DNA of 64,000 nucleotides, from assembly GCA_964036315.1 (NCBI GenBank), contig OZ038495.1:27637266-27701265 (forward strand), in the 5' to 3' direction. The number at the start of each line of letters is the position of its first letter. Within the stretch, counting starts at the first letter, position 1. This document shows positions 43,766 through 55,244 of the stretch, in pieces. The translations under genes were made by a program, and so were the position numbers. Origin of the DNA: Acanthosepion esculentum (taxonomy: Eukaryota; Mollusca; Cephalopoda; Sepiida; Sepiidae). A model generated the notes under the pieces. It did not search any database. It saw nothing but the letters and a program-made list of their open reading frames with translations, and was not told the DNA's origin.

Positions 43766-43810
43766 ACACACACACACACACACAGACATATATATATATA
43801 TATATATATA
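43716..43810. repeat. (CA)n(TA)n microsatellite at Tc1 left end
   Basis: About 32 CA units with one interruption, then about 10 TA units, running straight into the transposon's terminal repeat. Confidence 0.93.
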
Positions 43811-44142
43811 GTGCTGCGCAAAAGTAAGTGAACGCATAAAATATTGTCTCTTTTTCTCGACATAATTAACAACTCTTATTTAAACTATATATTCAAGAAT
43901 AAATCTTTATTAAACGAATTACAACCATTTTTCAAAATAAATTTAAAATTAAGACGTAAAAAATTAAGTTAACCCTTACATTTACACTTTGTATTTTTGT
44001 TTTGCCAGTGTAAATAAATTTTGTGCACGTGTAAAAATTAAAATATGTCATTTTTTTGGTAAGCTGTGTGTACTGCAGCCAATCTAGAGAACTCATTGCG
44101 TATGCAATATGGTACAGTCAGAGGCTAAATTAAAAAAAAAAT

Positions 44143-45415
44143 ATGCCCAATGGATCAAAAGAACTTCCTGAAGCTGCAAAAATCGCATAATTCAAACCTA
44201 TAATGATGGAGTAGGCTACAAAAAGCTATCAAAATGATGCGGACTGTCCGGCTCCAACGTGAGACAGATTATTTATAAACGGAAGTCCTTCGTTATGACG
44301 GCATCGCAATCAAGAATTGGCAGTCCGCGAAAAATAACTGGAAAAGCAGACATCGAGTCGGAGTCCTGTTGTGACCTCTGCAGTTCTCCAAGCCTTCCTG
44401 GGCAATGTCGGAATCAATGTGCATACGTGTGCAGTGAAACAACATCTGAACTATGCTGGTCTTCATGGCAGAATCCCTAAAAAAACACTGCTTATGAAAA
44501 AGCACCAACAAGTTCTGGTTAACTATGCCAAAGCTCATATTAATAAGCTATATACCTTTTTTTGTTTTGTTTTTTAAGCTTATCACCCCAAGCAAGGCTG
44601 GAAGCCACTAGCACGCAAGGGGTTACAGAAGGTTTGGAGGAAGAGCAGATAGGAGTGGTAAAGGAGAGGATGTGGAGAAAGATAGTGGATCGATCAAGGC
44701 AAGGGGGTTACAAAAGATTTGGAGCGAGAGCAGATAGGAATGAAAGGTGAAAGGATGTGGAGAAGGGAAGTGGATAGATCAAGGCAACTGGAGATGTCGA
44801 TTGACATTACACTTAAATAGTTGGAGATTATATTTATCAGGGAAACATGGAAAAATGTTTTTTGGTCGGATGAGACAAAGCTAGAACTTTTTGGAAGGAA
44901 TGATAGGTGATATGTCTGGTGAGCGCCTGATACGTCTTTTGAAGAGAACAATTTGTTGCCGACCGGCGGTGGCGGCATTATTCTTTGGGCTGCCTTGCTG
45001 CAGTAGAAACAGGCAAAATACGACGCATTGACGGCACAATGGGCCTGCAGGATACCTAGCAATTTTGAACGAAAGTGTCTTGCCCTCGGTCCGAAAGTTG
45101 ATTTTATGTCGGGGCTGGATCTTCCAAAAGGACAAGGATCCGAAGCATCAATGCAAATCCACAAAAGAATGGGTTTAAAAGAATTCATTTCAAATCTTGT
45201 AATGGCCTATTCAAAGTCCTGATTAATCCCAATTGAAATCTGCGATTCAAGTTAAAGGCACTATATTCAAGAAACCCAGGTAATATCGAGGAATTGTTGT
45301 AGTTTTCCCTAGATGAATGGTCAAAAATCGACGCTCACTACTGCCAGAAACCTCTTAAACATTATAGAAAAAGTCTGATCGACGTCGTGTCTTCAAAAGG
45401 ACGAGTCACATAATA
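44143..45415 (+). pseudogene. Tc1 transposase, broken
   Basis: Fragments in changing frames: IIYKRKSFVMTASQSRIGSP then RKITGK (paired-like DNA-binding part), VKQHLNYAGLHGRIPKKTLL, then after the LINE insertion WKNVFWSDETKLELFG (first catalytic Asp), GGGGIILWAAL, and FQKDKDPKH (second catalytic Asp region). Many stops and a 270-bp LINE insertion at 44578-44845. Family length about 340 residues. Confidence 0.85.
44578..44845 (-). mobile_element. LINE 3' tail inserted in the Tc1 element
   Basis: The reverse complement ends CCTTGCTTGGGGTGATAAGC, the same 3' terminus as the LINE copies at 48250 and 49302. The body matches 48270-48540 ('gagcagataggaatga', 'aactggagatgtcgattgac'). Contains an internal repeat of 'gagagcagatagga'. 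It splits the transposase between the DNA-binding and catalytic parts. Confidence 0.8.
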
Positions 45416-45654
45416 TTTAAAGTAAAGGTTCACTTACTCTTGCACATCTTAATTTTAAATTAATATTTTTATTTCAGCTGGATAAAAAAATTGAACGTGG
45501 TTGTAATTGGTTCAATAAAGTTTGTTCTTAATGAATACATAGTTTAATTAAGATTTGTTGACTATCTGGAAAAAAGAGACAGTTATTTTAATATTATCTT
45601 AGGGGGTCATTTACTTTTGCGCACAAATGAATATAAAATAAAATATATATTTTG

Positions 45655-45845
45655 AAGGTAGGTTATATTTATGATTATCACATAGTGCGTATGTAATTAT
45701 AAAAGTAGACACTGCAGTCAAGATCAAATGATGACGGCCATGTATTTATTTCAGACGTAAAAACTGCATTGAATCATGAAACAAACTCTCGCTGCTCGGT
45801 GTTAACTTCAGTGTCCACATTATATAATACCAAATATTTATCCAG
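45655..45845. repeat. Possible diverged family 3 repeat
   Basis: 'ttataaaagtagacactgca', 'gaatcatgaaacaaactctc' and 'cttcagtgtccacatta' resemble family 3 landmarks in the right order. No intact hammerhead core. From 45846 to 47380 nothing was recognised. Confidence 0.35.
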
Positions 45846-47384
45846 TTAACATTAAAATATAATCTATATTTTAACAGAATATTGTCATATCCAGTGTTTG
45901 GCAAGTTCGTTTCGACAACATAATTGCCAGATTTCGGACATCTGTGGATTTCACATTTTGTGGCTTTGTACCCGACTAAACTAGATACTGGTATACAGCC
46001 GCCATTTAATTTCATTGTGCATTTTATTATAAACTTTTTTTTATATGCCATGTTTCTTTCGGACATGAGGAATACTAGTGCAACTCATAATGAGTTTCAT
46101 TTTCCTTGGTGACCCAAAACAGTGGAATTTGCCAAAACTAAGCTTTACTTAATATATAACTGTGCGTTTTTGTACATGCGAATATACAGGCATTAATTTA
46201 ATTTATTAATGTCTTTTCTTAAGTGAAATATACATAAAAACTATTTAATACCAAAATAAATGAAACGAACAAATTCTGATATAAAAATATCTTCCAGACT
46301 ATTACTCTACAAAGAATCATCATGTTTGCTTATTATAGAAATCGACAAAGATAACCTGCACAAATACTCTAAAGAATCGTTACATGAATTATGAAAAACA
46401 AGTGATAAAATATATAAACCTACAAATACGAAAACGATTATTCACTTCTGCATATGTATTTATAAAGAGATAGAAGAAAAGAGACATCAGCATCGCTACG
46501 ACAATCATTCACGCATACAATTACTCACTTCTGTATTCGATAATAGATGGTACCTCAGCAAAGCACACAGCAATGAATATTTACCAACATTCAAATAGTG
46601 TCATGCATAGAAAACGACTCTTTAGATAAACACAGTTAATTTCATATTGCGAGCGGCATATTTCTGTTGCAAAGACATTGAAGAAAACAAATGTCTTAGA
46701 CTATAACAATATTATGTATTTTTGTTTCTTTTCCAAGGGAATTAAGTGGCAGATGTTTGGAAATGGAAATGCGCTTTATTCTTGCGAAAAATCGTAGCTT
46801 ATATTTGCTTAATAACCTTTTTTTTACCGAACTACTATTGGAACTCAATGCAAAATCTGCTTGTAATAATGTAACATTAAAACTGGTGTAGAAAACCTCA
46901 CATGAAAAATCGACACTTGAATGTTGCAAGAAGACTTTTTTTAAAAAATTCACATTAGTTTAATATATGTCGTGGCCCTAGATCTATACTAATATTTATA
47001 ATATTTGAATGTCCGTACTACGATCGTACTCAAACGACACAATGTCTTATCTCTGGTATAAATAGGCCGCAATGATTAATTTGTGAAGCAGGCTATTTGA
47101 TGTTGAAACCGGAGATTTTTCAAGATCAACAAAACCCAATGAAGCAATTTCTAGTAAAATGGTGAAGAATTTTTAGTTTACTATGAAGTAGAAAATATTT
47201 ATAATCGCAAAAAGTTTAGGACAGATAATATTAAATCCGCCAACAACTGTCAACGGTGATAATTGTATGTAGAATTAGGTATTCCCTTTATGAACCTTAT
47301 TGCAGTCAAACAATTTCATTTTTGAATTCTATTTTATAGTAACTTTATCAGAAAACAATGATAGGAAAAATCATTTGAGAAGCT

Positions 47385-47830
47385 TGAAACTACGTCTTAA
47401 TTGCTGGTGTTCCCAGGTTCGCCCTCACCTGAGGTGATAGCACCTGTTAGGCTCACACATATGGGCAAATAGTTAACTCACAAACTGGGGTCAAATCAAT
47501 ATGAAAGTGTAAAAATTGGTTTTAATACGAGAAATACATTGTAAAAATTATCAGAATAAAGTTTTAAAGAAAAATTATTAACAGCAATACATTATTACCA
47601 ACAATACATTTTTTGCAACCCCCCCCCCCAAAAAAAAAAACAATATTACCAGCAAGACATTTTTGAAGAAAATATATTACCAGAAATAGATTTTTGAAAG
47701 AAAAAAATATTACCAGCAATATATTTTTGAAAAAAAAATATTACCAGCAATAAAAATTTTGTCGGCATTAAATAACCCATTGAGGTGTAGATATGCCGTA
47801 TAACAAACCAAAACAAACCAATCCTTCCAA
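47385..47830 (-). repeat. Dispersed repeat family M, copy 3
   Basis: Reverse complement of the 7198-7625 order. Five 'tattaccagcaata'/'atttttgaa' minisatellite units at 47580-47760 and the end 'cccattgaggtgtagatatg'. C9 and A11 runs at 47621-47640. Confidence 0.7.
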
Positions 47831-48249
47831 ACAGGCTTTGACGAAAGTTTGAGATATCCCTCATGCCTATCAGAAACATACACCCACCAAATCCGATAAT
47901 AGAAGCATTTAAACAATTTCTCTTAATGGCACATAAAAGTATATAAGCTATATAGAGAAAGCGCGTAGCTCATTCTCAAAATTGTGATAAATAAAATCGG
48001 CGTATGCTTTAAAATCAAGCGACTTCACTTTCTAATGAGCCAAAGCTTTGCTATAAAGAAGAACAAGAAAAATATCTCAATATATTTATCCTTAACCTGA
48101 TTTTTCCGATATTTAAGAAAAGTTTTTATATTTACACTCAGTAGAAAAATAACAAATAATTTGACCCCAAACCGGGACAAATTATTGGACAAAATCATTC
48201 TTTACGTGTTACGTATCAGAATAACAGTAGAAACTACTGTATGAATTTT

Positions 48250-48892
48250 TAAAAAAAAATCATATCGCCCCAAGCAAGGCCAGAGGACACTATCGCGCAA
48301 GGGGTTAAAGAAGGGTTGGAGGAAGAGCAGATAGGAGTGGCAATGGAGGGGATGAGGAAGAAGAGAAAGACAGTGGGTCGATCTAGGCAAGGGGGCCACA
48401 AAAGATCTAGAGCGAGAGCAGATAGGAATGAGAAATGAAAGGATGTGGAGAAGGGAAGTGTATAGATCAAGGCAACTGGAGATGTCGATTGACGCTACAC
48501 TTAAACCTTTGGAGATTGTATTTGTCAGGGAAACAGTAATAGGGAAGGGAGTTCCATAGGCGAGATGTGCGAGACATGAAGCTATTGGAGTAGAAGAGAC
48601 GTCTACAGCTAACAGTTTCCACGGTGTAGGGGTGGGAGCGGGATGCCAGCCTGGTGGGGCGTTTAAATTCACGAGGCCTGGGGACAAGCGAACGCAACTC
48701 CTCAGAGCAATTACCGTGGAAGTATTTGTAAAAAAGGCAGAGCGAGGCAACATCGCGTCTGTGAGAGAGCGACTGCAGACGAGATGACAGATCAGGGCCA
48801 ATCACATTGCCTATCCGTCTCTGGATCTTATCAAGAACCCCGAGACAAACAGCAGGGGCTCCAGACCATATATGGCAGCAATACTCCATGCA
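48250..48892 (-). mobile_element. CR1/Jockey-like LINE, 3' end, 5'-truncated
   Basis: A 140-codon open frame (48889-48467) encodes the C-terminal region: MEYCCHIWSGAPAV, LDKIQRRIGNVIGPDLSSRL, QSLSHRRDVASLCLFYKY, SRLWNSLPYYCFPDKYNLQ and CSVNRHLQLP. It matches the plus-strand LINE at 63700-64000 (GMEYCCHILSGAPAV, LDKIQRRI, SHRRDMSSLCLFYKY). The 3' untranslated tail reaches about 48260 and ends CCTTGCTTGGGGCGATATGA followed by an A-rich tail. This stretch is free of stops, so the insertion is young. Confidence 0.85.
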
Positions 48893-49301
48893 TTATAAAT
48901 ATTCTAGAAAAACTAAAAAAAGTGTTTTTTATTTGTTGAAATGTTATGTTCTACATAAATATGACGTTCCCATTTCTCATTCTAAGGCATTTAAAAAGGA
49001 ATGTGCTAAAATAATTTGAAATGTTGATATTTTATAACATTTGGACTCATGTGTACTTGTTAAAGAACCAATTTTCTTTAGAAAAATAGATAGTCTCCAT
49101 TCAAGGTTCCATTAAAGAAATGTCATAATGTTTTTGAATAAATGCATTGCATTTAAGTAAACTGCGTTGCTAAGTGTTGAATCTGCAATTATATTGGCAA
49201 ACTTCAAAGATTTCGAAATACAATCGCTTACCGAGAAATTTCCCAAGTAAATTTCGTATCTTAGCTCGTGCTAAGTGTTCGTTTTTTTCTTTTTAATCAT
49301 T

Positions 49302-49530
49302 TTACCCCAAGCAAGGCGGGAATGCCACAAGTACGCAGGGGTTTACAGGGAGTGAAAGCGAGTGAAAAGGCTGGGTACAAGGGGGGGAGAAGAACGACGA
49401 AAGGACAAAAGATGAAAGGGATTCAAGACGAGAGAAGATGGCGATTGACGCTGCATTTAAATTTTGAAGATTGTAGTTTTCCGGGAATCAATTAAACGAG
49501 AAGCGAGTTCCACTGTCGGGAAGTGCGAGT
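49302..49530 (-). mobile_element. LINE 3' tail, related subfamily
   Basis: The 3' terminus 'ccttgcttggggtaaaatg' matches the copies at 44578 and 48250. The interior is a diverged, purine-rich 3' untranslated region. No coding part remains. Confidence 0.7.
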
Positions 49531-49948
49531 ATTTTGTCATTTTAATTGTCTCATTGACAGAACTAATGTAACAAATGTGAAACAGTCAAGTAAGTGGTTT
49601 TCTCTTCCATATTTCCTTTTTAATCGATGTAAAAACATTTGCATATATGTTTGCATGTCGGTACTTGTGGTAAAATTCTTCGTATTAATGGTAAAGCAAA
49701 ACTTGTACGTTTCGTCATGAAAGCACTTATTTATTCGTCACAATCCTACAATGTTCAGAGGAAAAAAAATGAATGACGAATAAATAAATATAATACCTGA
49801 GAGAAATATGTTTTCCATGTTCATTTATTCTAAATATAATGTTCTGTTCTCTTCGTCTGTTTTGCATTCCATGAATATCAGACTGTACACGGAATCTAAA
49901 TAAAGAAACGGCAAATGTATTACTCACAAAACTTATATCAGGTATTAG

Positions 49949-50184
49949 AAGAAGCCTCTACTAATATATGGTGGGTGACTAACTAAAAAATGATAGATAT
50001 TAATGATACCTAAGGGTTATTTTTCAAGATATGCAGAAAAACGATAAAGGAAACTTCGGATTTCAGAAGAAGCCTCTAATAGCATATGATGGGGTGACTA
50101 ACTAATAATGCTAGATATTAATGTTAACTAAGCGTTATCTTTCTTGATATGTAGAAATACGATAAAGAAAACTTAGGATTACAT
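49949..50184 (+). repeat. Tandem duplication, two units of about 117 bp
   Basis: Each unit begins 'gaagaagcctctaatag'-like, passes 'gggtgactaactaa' and 'tagatattaatg' and ends 'acgataaagaaaact'. Units at 49949-50063 and 50067-50184. Confidence 0.85.
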
Positions 50185-50801
50185 AGATCAACTTAAGTTG
50201 CTGAAGTAGGCATTAATAAATGGACTATCATTTTTAATAAGAAGCCAACGTTTCGTACGAACATTTTTGTTCGGACAGGATGAATACGTCGAAACGTATG
50301 AGAAAGTGAATGACCGACACCATTATTTGATAGAATTTGGTGCAAAGTAGTAAATTTGTATCTACCAAAATCTCATATAAAACTCAGTGAAGTTACATGA
50401 TTATTTTAAGGCTGTACCAAACATGGTGAAACTCAAAAACTGTTGTGTCTTGACTCATTGTTGAATCTCGCCTAATGCATGGAATAATAATGCAACACAA
50501 AATGTACTTAGAACAAGAATGTATTATAACAAGAAAGTGTACACAATAAGTACATATAGTATTTCTGTATATTTCTGGGAAGACGTTCCTGGAGAATGTG
50601 TTGACTAGTCGCAGTCGATCAGAGTCTCTTGTTGGATCTCGTGATTCCTTCCCCTCGTCATCCGGTACCAACCATTATTTATATAGTTGGTAGTCACCTA
50701 TGCAGATTAGGTGGGTCCTACACAACAAAAACAATCACCGAACAAAGATAGAAAAAACTTAAAATGAAAGTAGAAAATTATGCGCTGGAATTGTAAAAAA
50801 A

Positions 50802-50804
<3 letters not shown>

Positions 50805-50868
<64 letters not shown>
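50805..50868. repeat. (TA)n(TG)n microsatellite at PLE remnant
   Basis: On the minus strand this is (CA)n then (TA)n, directly after the PLE residues LLPNYT, as at 9859-9945. Confidence 0.95.
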
Positions 50869-50869
<1 letters not shown>

Positions 50870-51038
50870 AATTTGGCAGCAACTTTTCTTTCAAACATGT
50901 AGTGTTGAATGTTAATGACAACATAGTCTTACATATTTTCTTTTGAATTTTCTCATATTCTCTAATGAGACTTTTTATTTGAAAATAGTTTCGAAATATG
51001 TATTTTCCATACGATGACCTAGCGCTTTCGAACATCAT
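50866..51038 (-). pseudogene. Penelope-like element, N-terminal ORF remnant
   Basis: Encodes a roughly 58-residue stretch ending SLTFNTTCLKEKLLPNYT, almost identical to 9689-9862. It follows the hammerhead motif at 51015-51056 with overlap, and the endonuclease end at 51302-51540. The order matches the start of a second PLE copy or the ORF start after a pseudo-LTR. Lost in microsatellite after YT. Confidence 0.6.
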
Positions 51039-51056
51039 TGTTCATCTTCAGGGTCA
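51015..51056 (-). ncRNA. Candidate hammerhead ribozyme (family 4, extra-T core)
   Basis: Minus strand: stem I TGACC (51056-51052) with GGTCA (51019-51015); core CTGAAGA; an extra T; stem II GAACA/TGTTC with loop ATGA; GAAA; mini stem III AG(CG)CT; cleavage-position A. All three stems are perfect. The one departure from consensus is the extra base between the core A and stem II; such an insertion is known to be tolerated in a viroid hammerhead. It lies about 250 bases downstream of a PLE endonuclease end. Confidence 0.65.
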
Positions 51057-51301
51057 ATATTTTAGTCAAAAATTTTTTTTTTTTTTTTTTTTTAAACAAA
51101 CATTTGCCAATTATCTTGTAGCGTAATCATGTTGCTACTTTTTTACAAACTAAAAACGTTAAAATCCTTTTAAATTCAGAAGACGCGATGATGTTATATC
51201 ACGTGCATGGCGTAGATTTTTATCATGTGACAGCGTGAAAAAGATTTCCAATACACAAGCCAAAAGATCGAAGAATACGCTACAAAATTTAAATATATTA
51301 T

Positions 51302-51540
51302 AAACATTGCAATATATTACCAGATATATTATAATCTATACGATTAATAAGAGGTCTTTTTGCTTTTAATATGTAATGCCTCTAAGATTTTAAGGCGTCT
51401 AATGTCTGTATGTTTATCTATAATTTTAGTATTTTCTACAAGTATTTTACGTATATCAGATTGCGTAAGGGAAACAGTATGTGACTTAATATGTTGTTTA
51501 ATGGAGCTAGTATTATTTAGATGCAGAGTTAATCTTCTGG
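51302..51540 (-). pseudogene. Penelope-like GIY-YIG endonuclease, C-terminal part
   Basis: Minus strand: RLTLHLNNTSSIKQHIKSH, then ENTKIIDKHTDIRRLKILEA, LHIK, and, with one frameshift in an A-rich stretch, AKRPLINRIDYNISGNIL. The pattern 'R-L-x-x-H-L ... H ... L-x-I-L-E-A-L-x-I ... P-x-I-N' is the part of GIY-YIG endonucleases after the catalytic GIY-YIG/Arg region, as found at the C-terminus of PLE ORFs. The GIY-YIG motif itself is not visible. Nucleotide order on this strand: endonuclease end, about 245 bp with an A24 run, hammerhead, N-terminal block. Confidence 0.6.
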
Positions 51541-51554
51541 AGAGCCGGGTTTAT

Positions 51555-51772
51555 AAATATATATATAAATATAAAAGTGAACATAGAAGTCAACACTTAG
51601 AGGCGACAGTCTGTTTCATGCTAGTTGCCTGACGATTGCATCTAGCATGAAACAGACTGTCGCCTCTAAGTGTTGACTTCTATGTTCACTTTTATATTTA
51701 CACACGCTCTATCTCTGATATTGAGCACTTTATCCCATAAATATAGCACACTTTAAGACTATATTTCCTCAT
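51555..51772. repeat. Family 3 hammerhead repeat, palindromic copy
   Basis: The left arm 51567-51625 (minus) and right arm 51640-51700 (plus) pair almost perfectly. The right side continues with 'acacgctctatctctgatat' to a TA array at 51773. The left arm lacks the CTGACGA half. Confidence 0.85.
51627..51664 (+). ncRNA. Candidate compact hammerhead ribozyme (family 3)
   Basis: Core CTGACGA (51629-51635), weak stem II TGC/GCA, GAAA (51649-51652), stem III ACA/TGT, cleavage-position C (51661) and a two-pair stem I (GC/GC). Core bases fit; the stems are short. Confidence 0.42.
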
Positions 51773-51797
51773 ATATATATATATATATATATATATA

Positions 51798-51975
51798 CGA
51801 AAATGATGTGAACGAAAATAATATAAATTATAACGTTCACAGCATTACTTCAAAAGAGGGCTCAGTACCATGAGTAGAGAAATAATTATTATATTTTTTT
51901 ACATACGGACAAAAACAACTTACTCACTACAAAGGTGAATTCTTGTTTCGATACGCATGCATCTAGACTAGTGAA
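51798..51975. repeat. Diverged family 2-like repeat
   Basis: 'gaacgaaaata', 'aaaagagggctcagtacc', 'tagagaaataatt' and 'cttgtttcgatacgc' follow the family 2 order of 8690-8850. The hammerhead core is lost. Confidence 0.5.
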
Positions 51976-52167
51976 ACCAAAAATGATAACCAAATGCAGA
52001 CGGTTGACAATAATGGATATTTTTTTCACGTTCTAAGTAACTCTCAGCACATTGTCAACCGTTTGCATTTAAAAGCATAATTAAAAATTACGGTAATGCA
52101 TAGCAACACAGAGCTTTGTATAAATACTTGTACACCTGAACAACATATAGTTTTATACTACTTGCAT

Positions 52168-52206
52168 CCCTGAAGATGATCTTGGAAGAAGATCGAAAGT
52201 ACTTGG
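52168..52206 (+). ncRNA. Candidate hammerhead ribozyme (family 4, extra-T core)
   Basis: Core CTGAAGA (52170-52176); an extra T; perfect stem II GATCTT/AAGATC with loop GGAAG; GAAA (52195-52198); mini stem III AG(TA)CT; cleavage-position T; stem I only CC/GG plus a wobble. Stem II sequence is unrelated to other copies but fully paired. Confidence 0.55.
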
Positions 52207-52349
52207 GAAATTAAAATAAAAGAAATTTAAACAGTTATAGTACCTTTCTCTCATCCTTTCATATCAATACACGGAAGGTTATTCGTGAGTATGAAGGGAT
52301 TTTGTTAAAATTTAGCAGATATAATGTCTGTAATTTATTCAATCAGACA

Positions 52350-52450
<101 letters not shown>

Positions 52451-52556
52451 CATTATTAATTTATATGCTCTGTTATATAAATATACTGATCTCTTTTTGT
52501 GGATTAGTTTAATATTTTATATTATTAGGATGCACTTGAATTATTTACCAACGAAT

Positions 52557-52560
<4 letters not shown>

Positions 52561-52653
<93 letters not shown>
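52561..52653. repeat. (CA)n(TA)n(TG)n self-complementary microsatellite
   Basis: CA (about 25 units), TA (about 9), TG (about 12): the CA and TG parts are reverse complements, so the tract folds back on itself. Confidence 0.95.
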
Positions 52654-52654
<1 letters not shown>

Positions 52655-52655
52655 G

Positions 52656-53097
52656 TATGGTCATCCACAGCTGTATCACAGCTCATCAGTGTGGCTAGAC
52701 AGTCGGTAACCTCTAGCGAGGATTGGCGTCAGTCGGAGAATCTACACCTCAGCCGTTGGCGCACGGCAGGGATGAAGGTGAATTTAAGCGTATTTATCTT
52801 TAGATAAACATACCAGTCACTGAGAGAACTCTATTCGTTTTATCGAAGAGCATTACATAACTAGCAGTAATAGTCACTGTTTACAAACTCACACTCACGA
52901 AATAATTTTTCAGGGGCATATATTGTCATCCACAGGCAGACTATTTCGCTGTATCACAGCTCATCAGTGTGGCTAGACATCCGGTTGCCTCTAACTATGA
53001 TTAAAACCCAGCTGAAATGGCGTCTGTCGGAAAATCTGCCCCTAAGCAGTTGGCGAGCAACAGGTATGAAGGTTAATTTAAGCGTATTTATTTTTAT
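52656..53097 (+). repeat. Direct repeat pair of about 150 bp
   Basis: Copy 1 52656-52804 and copy 2 52930-53097 share 'gctgtatcacagctcatcag', 'tgtggctagaca' and 'ggtgaatttaagcgtattta'. The spacer (52843-52925) matches 1903-2015. From 53100 to 54360 only motif-free ORFs (53381-53617 and 54046-54336) were seen. Confidence 0.8.
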
Positions 53098-54364
53098 ACT
53101 CATCTTGAAGTTACGTATTATAAAATACATAAAAGTGCTAGAAAAAATTCAAACACTTCTGGTATACAGATTTAGTACGTTATTAGATGAACTGATTTAT
53201 ATAAAATTAGATAGCATTAAATGAACAGAAAAAGGAAGATTATTTAGTGTGCATTTACGGTATGTGTACAATTGTCATGAATTATGTATTTTTCCATCAG
53301 TCAAAGAAATTAACCTTTAACAAAACACGTGCGCCCAACATTACTCAGGTTTAACTTTCTGTAGAGTTTATTAAGGTTGAATGAATTTAAATTTAGCTCT
53401 ACTCTTGAAATATATTGGTAAATCCATTCAATCCATCTGGCAAATATATCCCTATTTTGCAAAACTATACAGCAGTGAAATAAGCAACGGACGACTTATT
53501 TTTTCCATTATAACATCACGAAATATATTAGGATCCCAGGTGGTTAATGAGATGGTGTATTCTTTTAAAAGCATGTCTTTGTATACGCATTCAACGAGCT
53601 TTTGTATGTGTAATTGAACTGGATGGGGTTTTTTTTGGCTGAAACACTGTTCGACGGTTTACTTCCTCTTTAACAGTTTTGAATTTATTTTTTCTATAGC
53701 AGCATCTACATTTACATGAGTGTGTATGATTAATTATATTCCACGATGAAGAAGTTTCATACAAATTTTAATACTTCAACTTTAATTATTTAAATACCGG
53801 TTTATTGATATCAAATATAGATCAAATATGGATCGGAATCAGACAGAATGATAAAAAAACAAATAGGAAATATTTACCAATCTAAAACGCTTCACTTTTA
53901 TTAAAGGTTTGTCAAAGACTGAGACATGGAGAAAAGAAAAAATAAATTCTTTTATTTTTACTGTTATGTTGTTTGATTTTCATTGTTCAGTCGCGTATCA
54001 CGTTCATTTGAGTCTTAAACTAACGTTAGTATAATTTGTGGCGTTTTGAATTCAAGGAGAGATACTGGCAGGGAAATGATAAAGCTACAAAAGTTTGACT
54101 TCAAACTACTGTGTTACACCCATCCCAAACAACACAACAAAAAAAGAATTTACTTAGCGCAGAAGCAACATTCAAGAAGCTGTCTAATTGCAAATCCTTG
54201 TTTTCTGGCTGCTATGCCGGATCCTGTTCGGCTATTTCTTGTTTGGGACTTGCTCTCGATATGTCTAAAAGAGAAATGGGTGTTAATATTGGGCGCATGT
54301 CGCGCTAATTTTCCTTTCGTCGTTTTTCATTTATGATACGCTAAATATTTGTTCTCAACTACAT

Positions 54365-54832
54365 GGCGCACTGGTATTCGAGCAGACCGTCTAAATATCT
54401 CAGACACTTGCTCAGGCCCATTATCGCTCTCGCGTCGAACTCGACGTATGAGGGTCAGACAGATCAGTTCCCAGAAACTGAAAGCCCAACAGCCACACAG
54501 GATTTGATTATAGTGGTGAAGGCTTTGTGCAGGGCCATCCACACTTTTTGGAGGGACGAATACAGGGACCTGGTGCAACGGATGCCACCAGGTCCCCAAA
54601 CGACCCTCCGCAGGTTTTGAATTCAGAGTTGTCCTTCTCCTAGACCAGTTGCCATCCAAGGCTATAGAACCAAGTCTGTCCTGCTATTTACCCATAGTTG
54701 GAGGGAGAAGAAGAGGATTCACACCTTTCCCAAGGATATTAGCACGTAAGTGAATGTAATGGAATCGACTGGAATTCGAACTCGGCTCTTCGATTCCTCA
54801 ATCCAAGCCGTTATCCATTACTCCACCGTGCC
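54365..54832 (-). repeat. SINE family 2, long-tail copy
   Basis: The head at 54750-54832 (B box 'gagttcgaattcc' read in reverse) and body 54630-54750 are followed by the tail 'cgcaggttttgaattcagag', shared with 11821-12115. The sequence continues to about 54365 without a known match. It lies back to back with a SINE family 1 copy. Confidence 0.75.
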
Positions 54833-54835
54833 TCA

Positions 54836-55232
54836 GGCGCATTAGTGTTCATTCAACACCCACGGAGCCCAACTGTTGTTTATACTGCAACTATGTATGC
54901 TGAGCAGACCTTAGTTACAGTTTCCGGGAAAGAGCCTCTTATCTAGCGTGATCGACAATTTGAACAAGGCCAGCACGCTCAAGCCCTCAGCCACGATGAC
55001 TTGTGATTTCGTGCTAGCTTAGCTATCGATGGTCTCCAATTTCACTCACAAGGCTTGCGTCAAACCATGGTATGATTTTCAGGCAATTTCCAAGGGTGAC
55101 GCACGCTGGGATCGAGACCTCCAGTCCGATAACATCAGGAAGTCTCCTTCCTGACAAATTGACCATGGTGGGATTCGAACCCGGATCTCATGGTCAGAAT
55201 GCAAAGGTTCTAACCACTCGGCGACGTGCAAT
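54836..55232 (-). repeat. SINE family 1, copy 3
   Basis: The best head of the family at 55150-55232: GTCGCCGAGTGGTTAGAACC (A box) and CCGGGTTCGAATCCCACC (B box), both near consensus. The tail ends at 54836. This copy could still recruit RNA polymerase III. A short TA run (55232-55243) sits at its head. Confidence 0.82.
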
Positions 55233-55244
55233 ATATATATATAT

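Larger units (their letters stand above)
43811..45625 (+). mobile_element. Tc1-like DNA transposon with IR/DR ends
   Basis: Outer ends GTGCTGCGCAAAAGTAAGTG and, inverted, 'ggtcatttacttttgcgca'. Inverted similarity extends about 200 bp, with an inner repeat of the same motif on each side ('taagttaaccctta' near 43965; 'ggttcacttactcttgcac' near 45427). This double-site layout is the IR/DR type known from Sleeping-Beauty-like Tc1 elements. It encodes a dead transposase and contains a LINE tail. Confidence 0.82.

Noticed and set aside
50245..50315. Possible further hammerhead (CGAAACG, stem GAACA/TGTTC near 50260-50275)
   Set aside because: The core after CTG does not fit CTGANGA and stem I could not be placed; at most a remote relative.
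55150..55232. A tRNA gene on the minus strand with good A and B boxes
   Set aside because: The acceptor arm and anticodon loop do not form, and the same sequence heads a SINE family with copies at 2583 and 9205.
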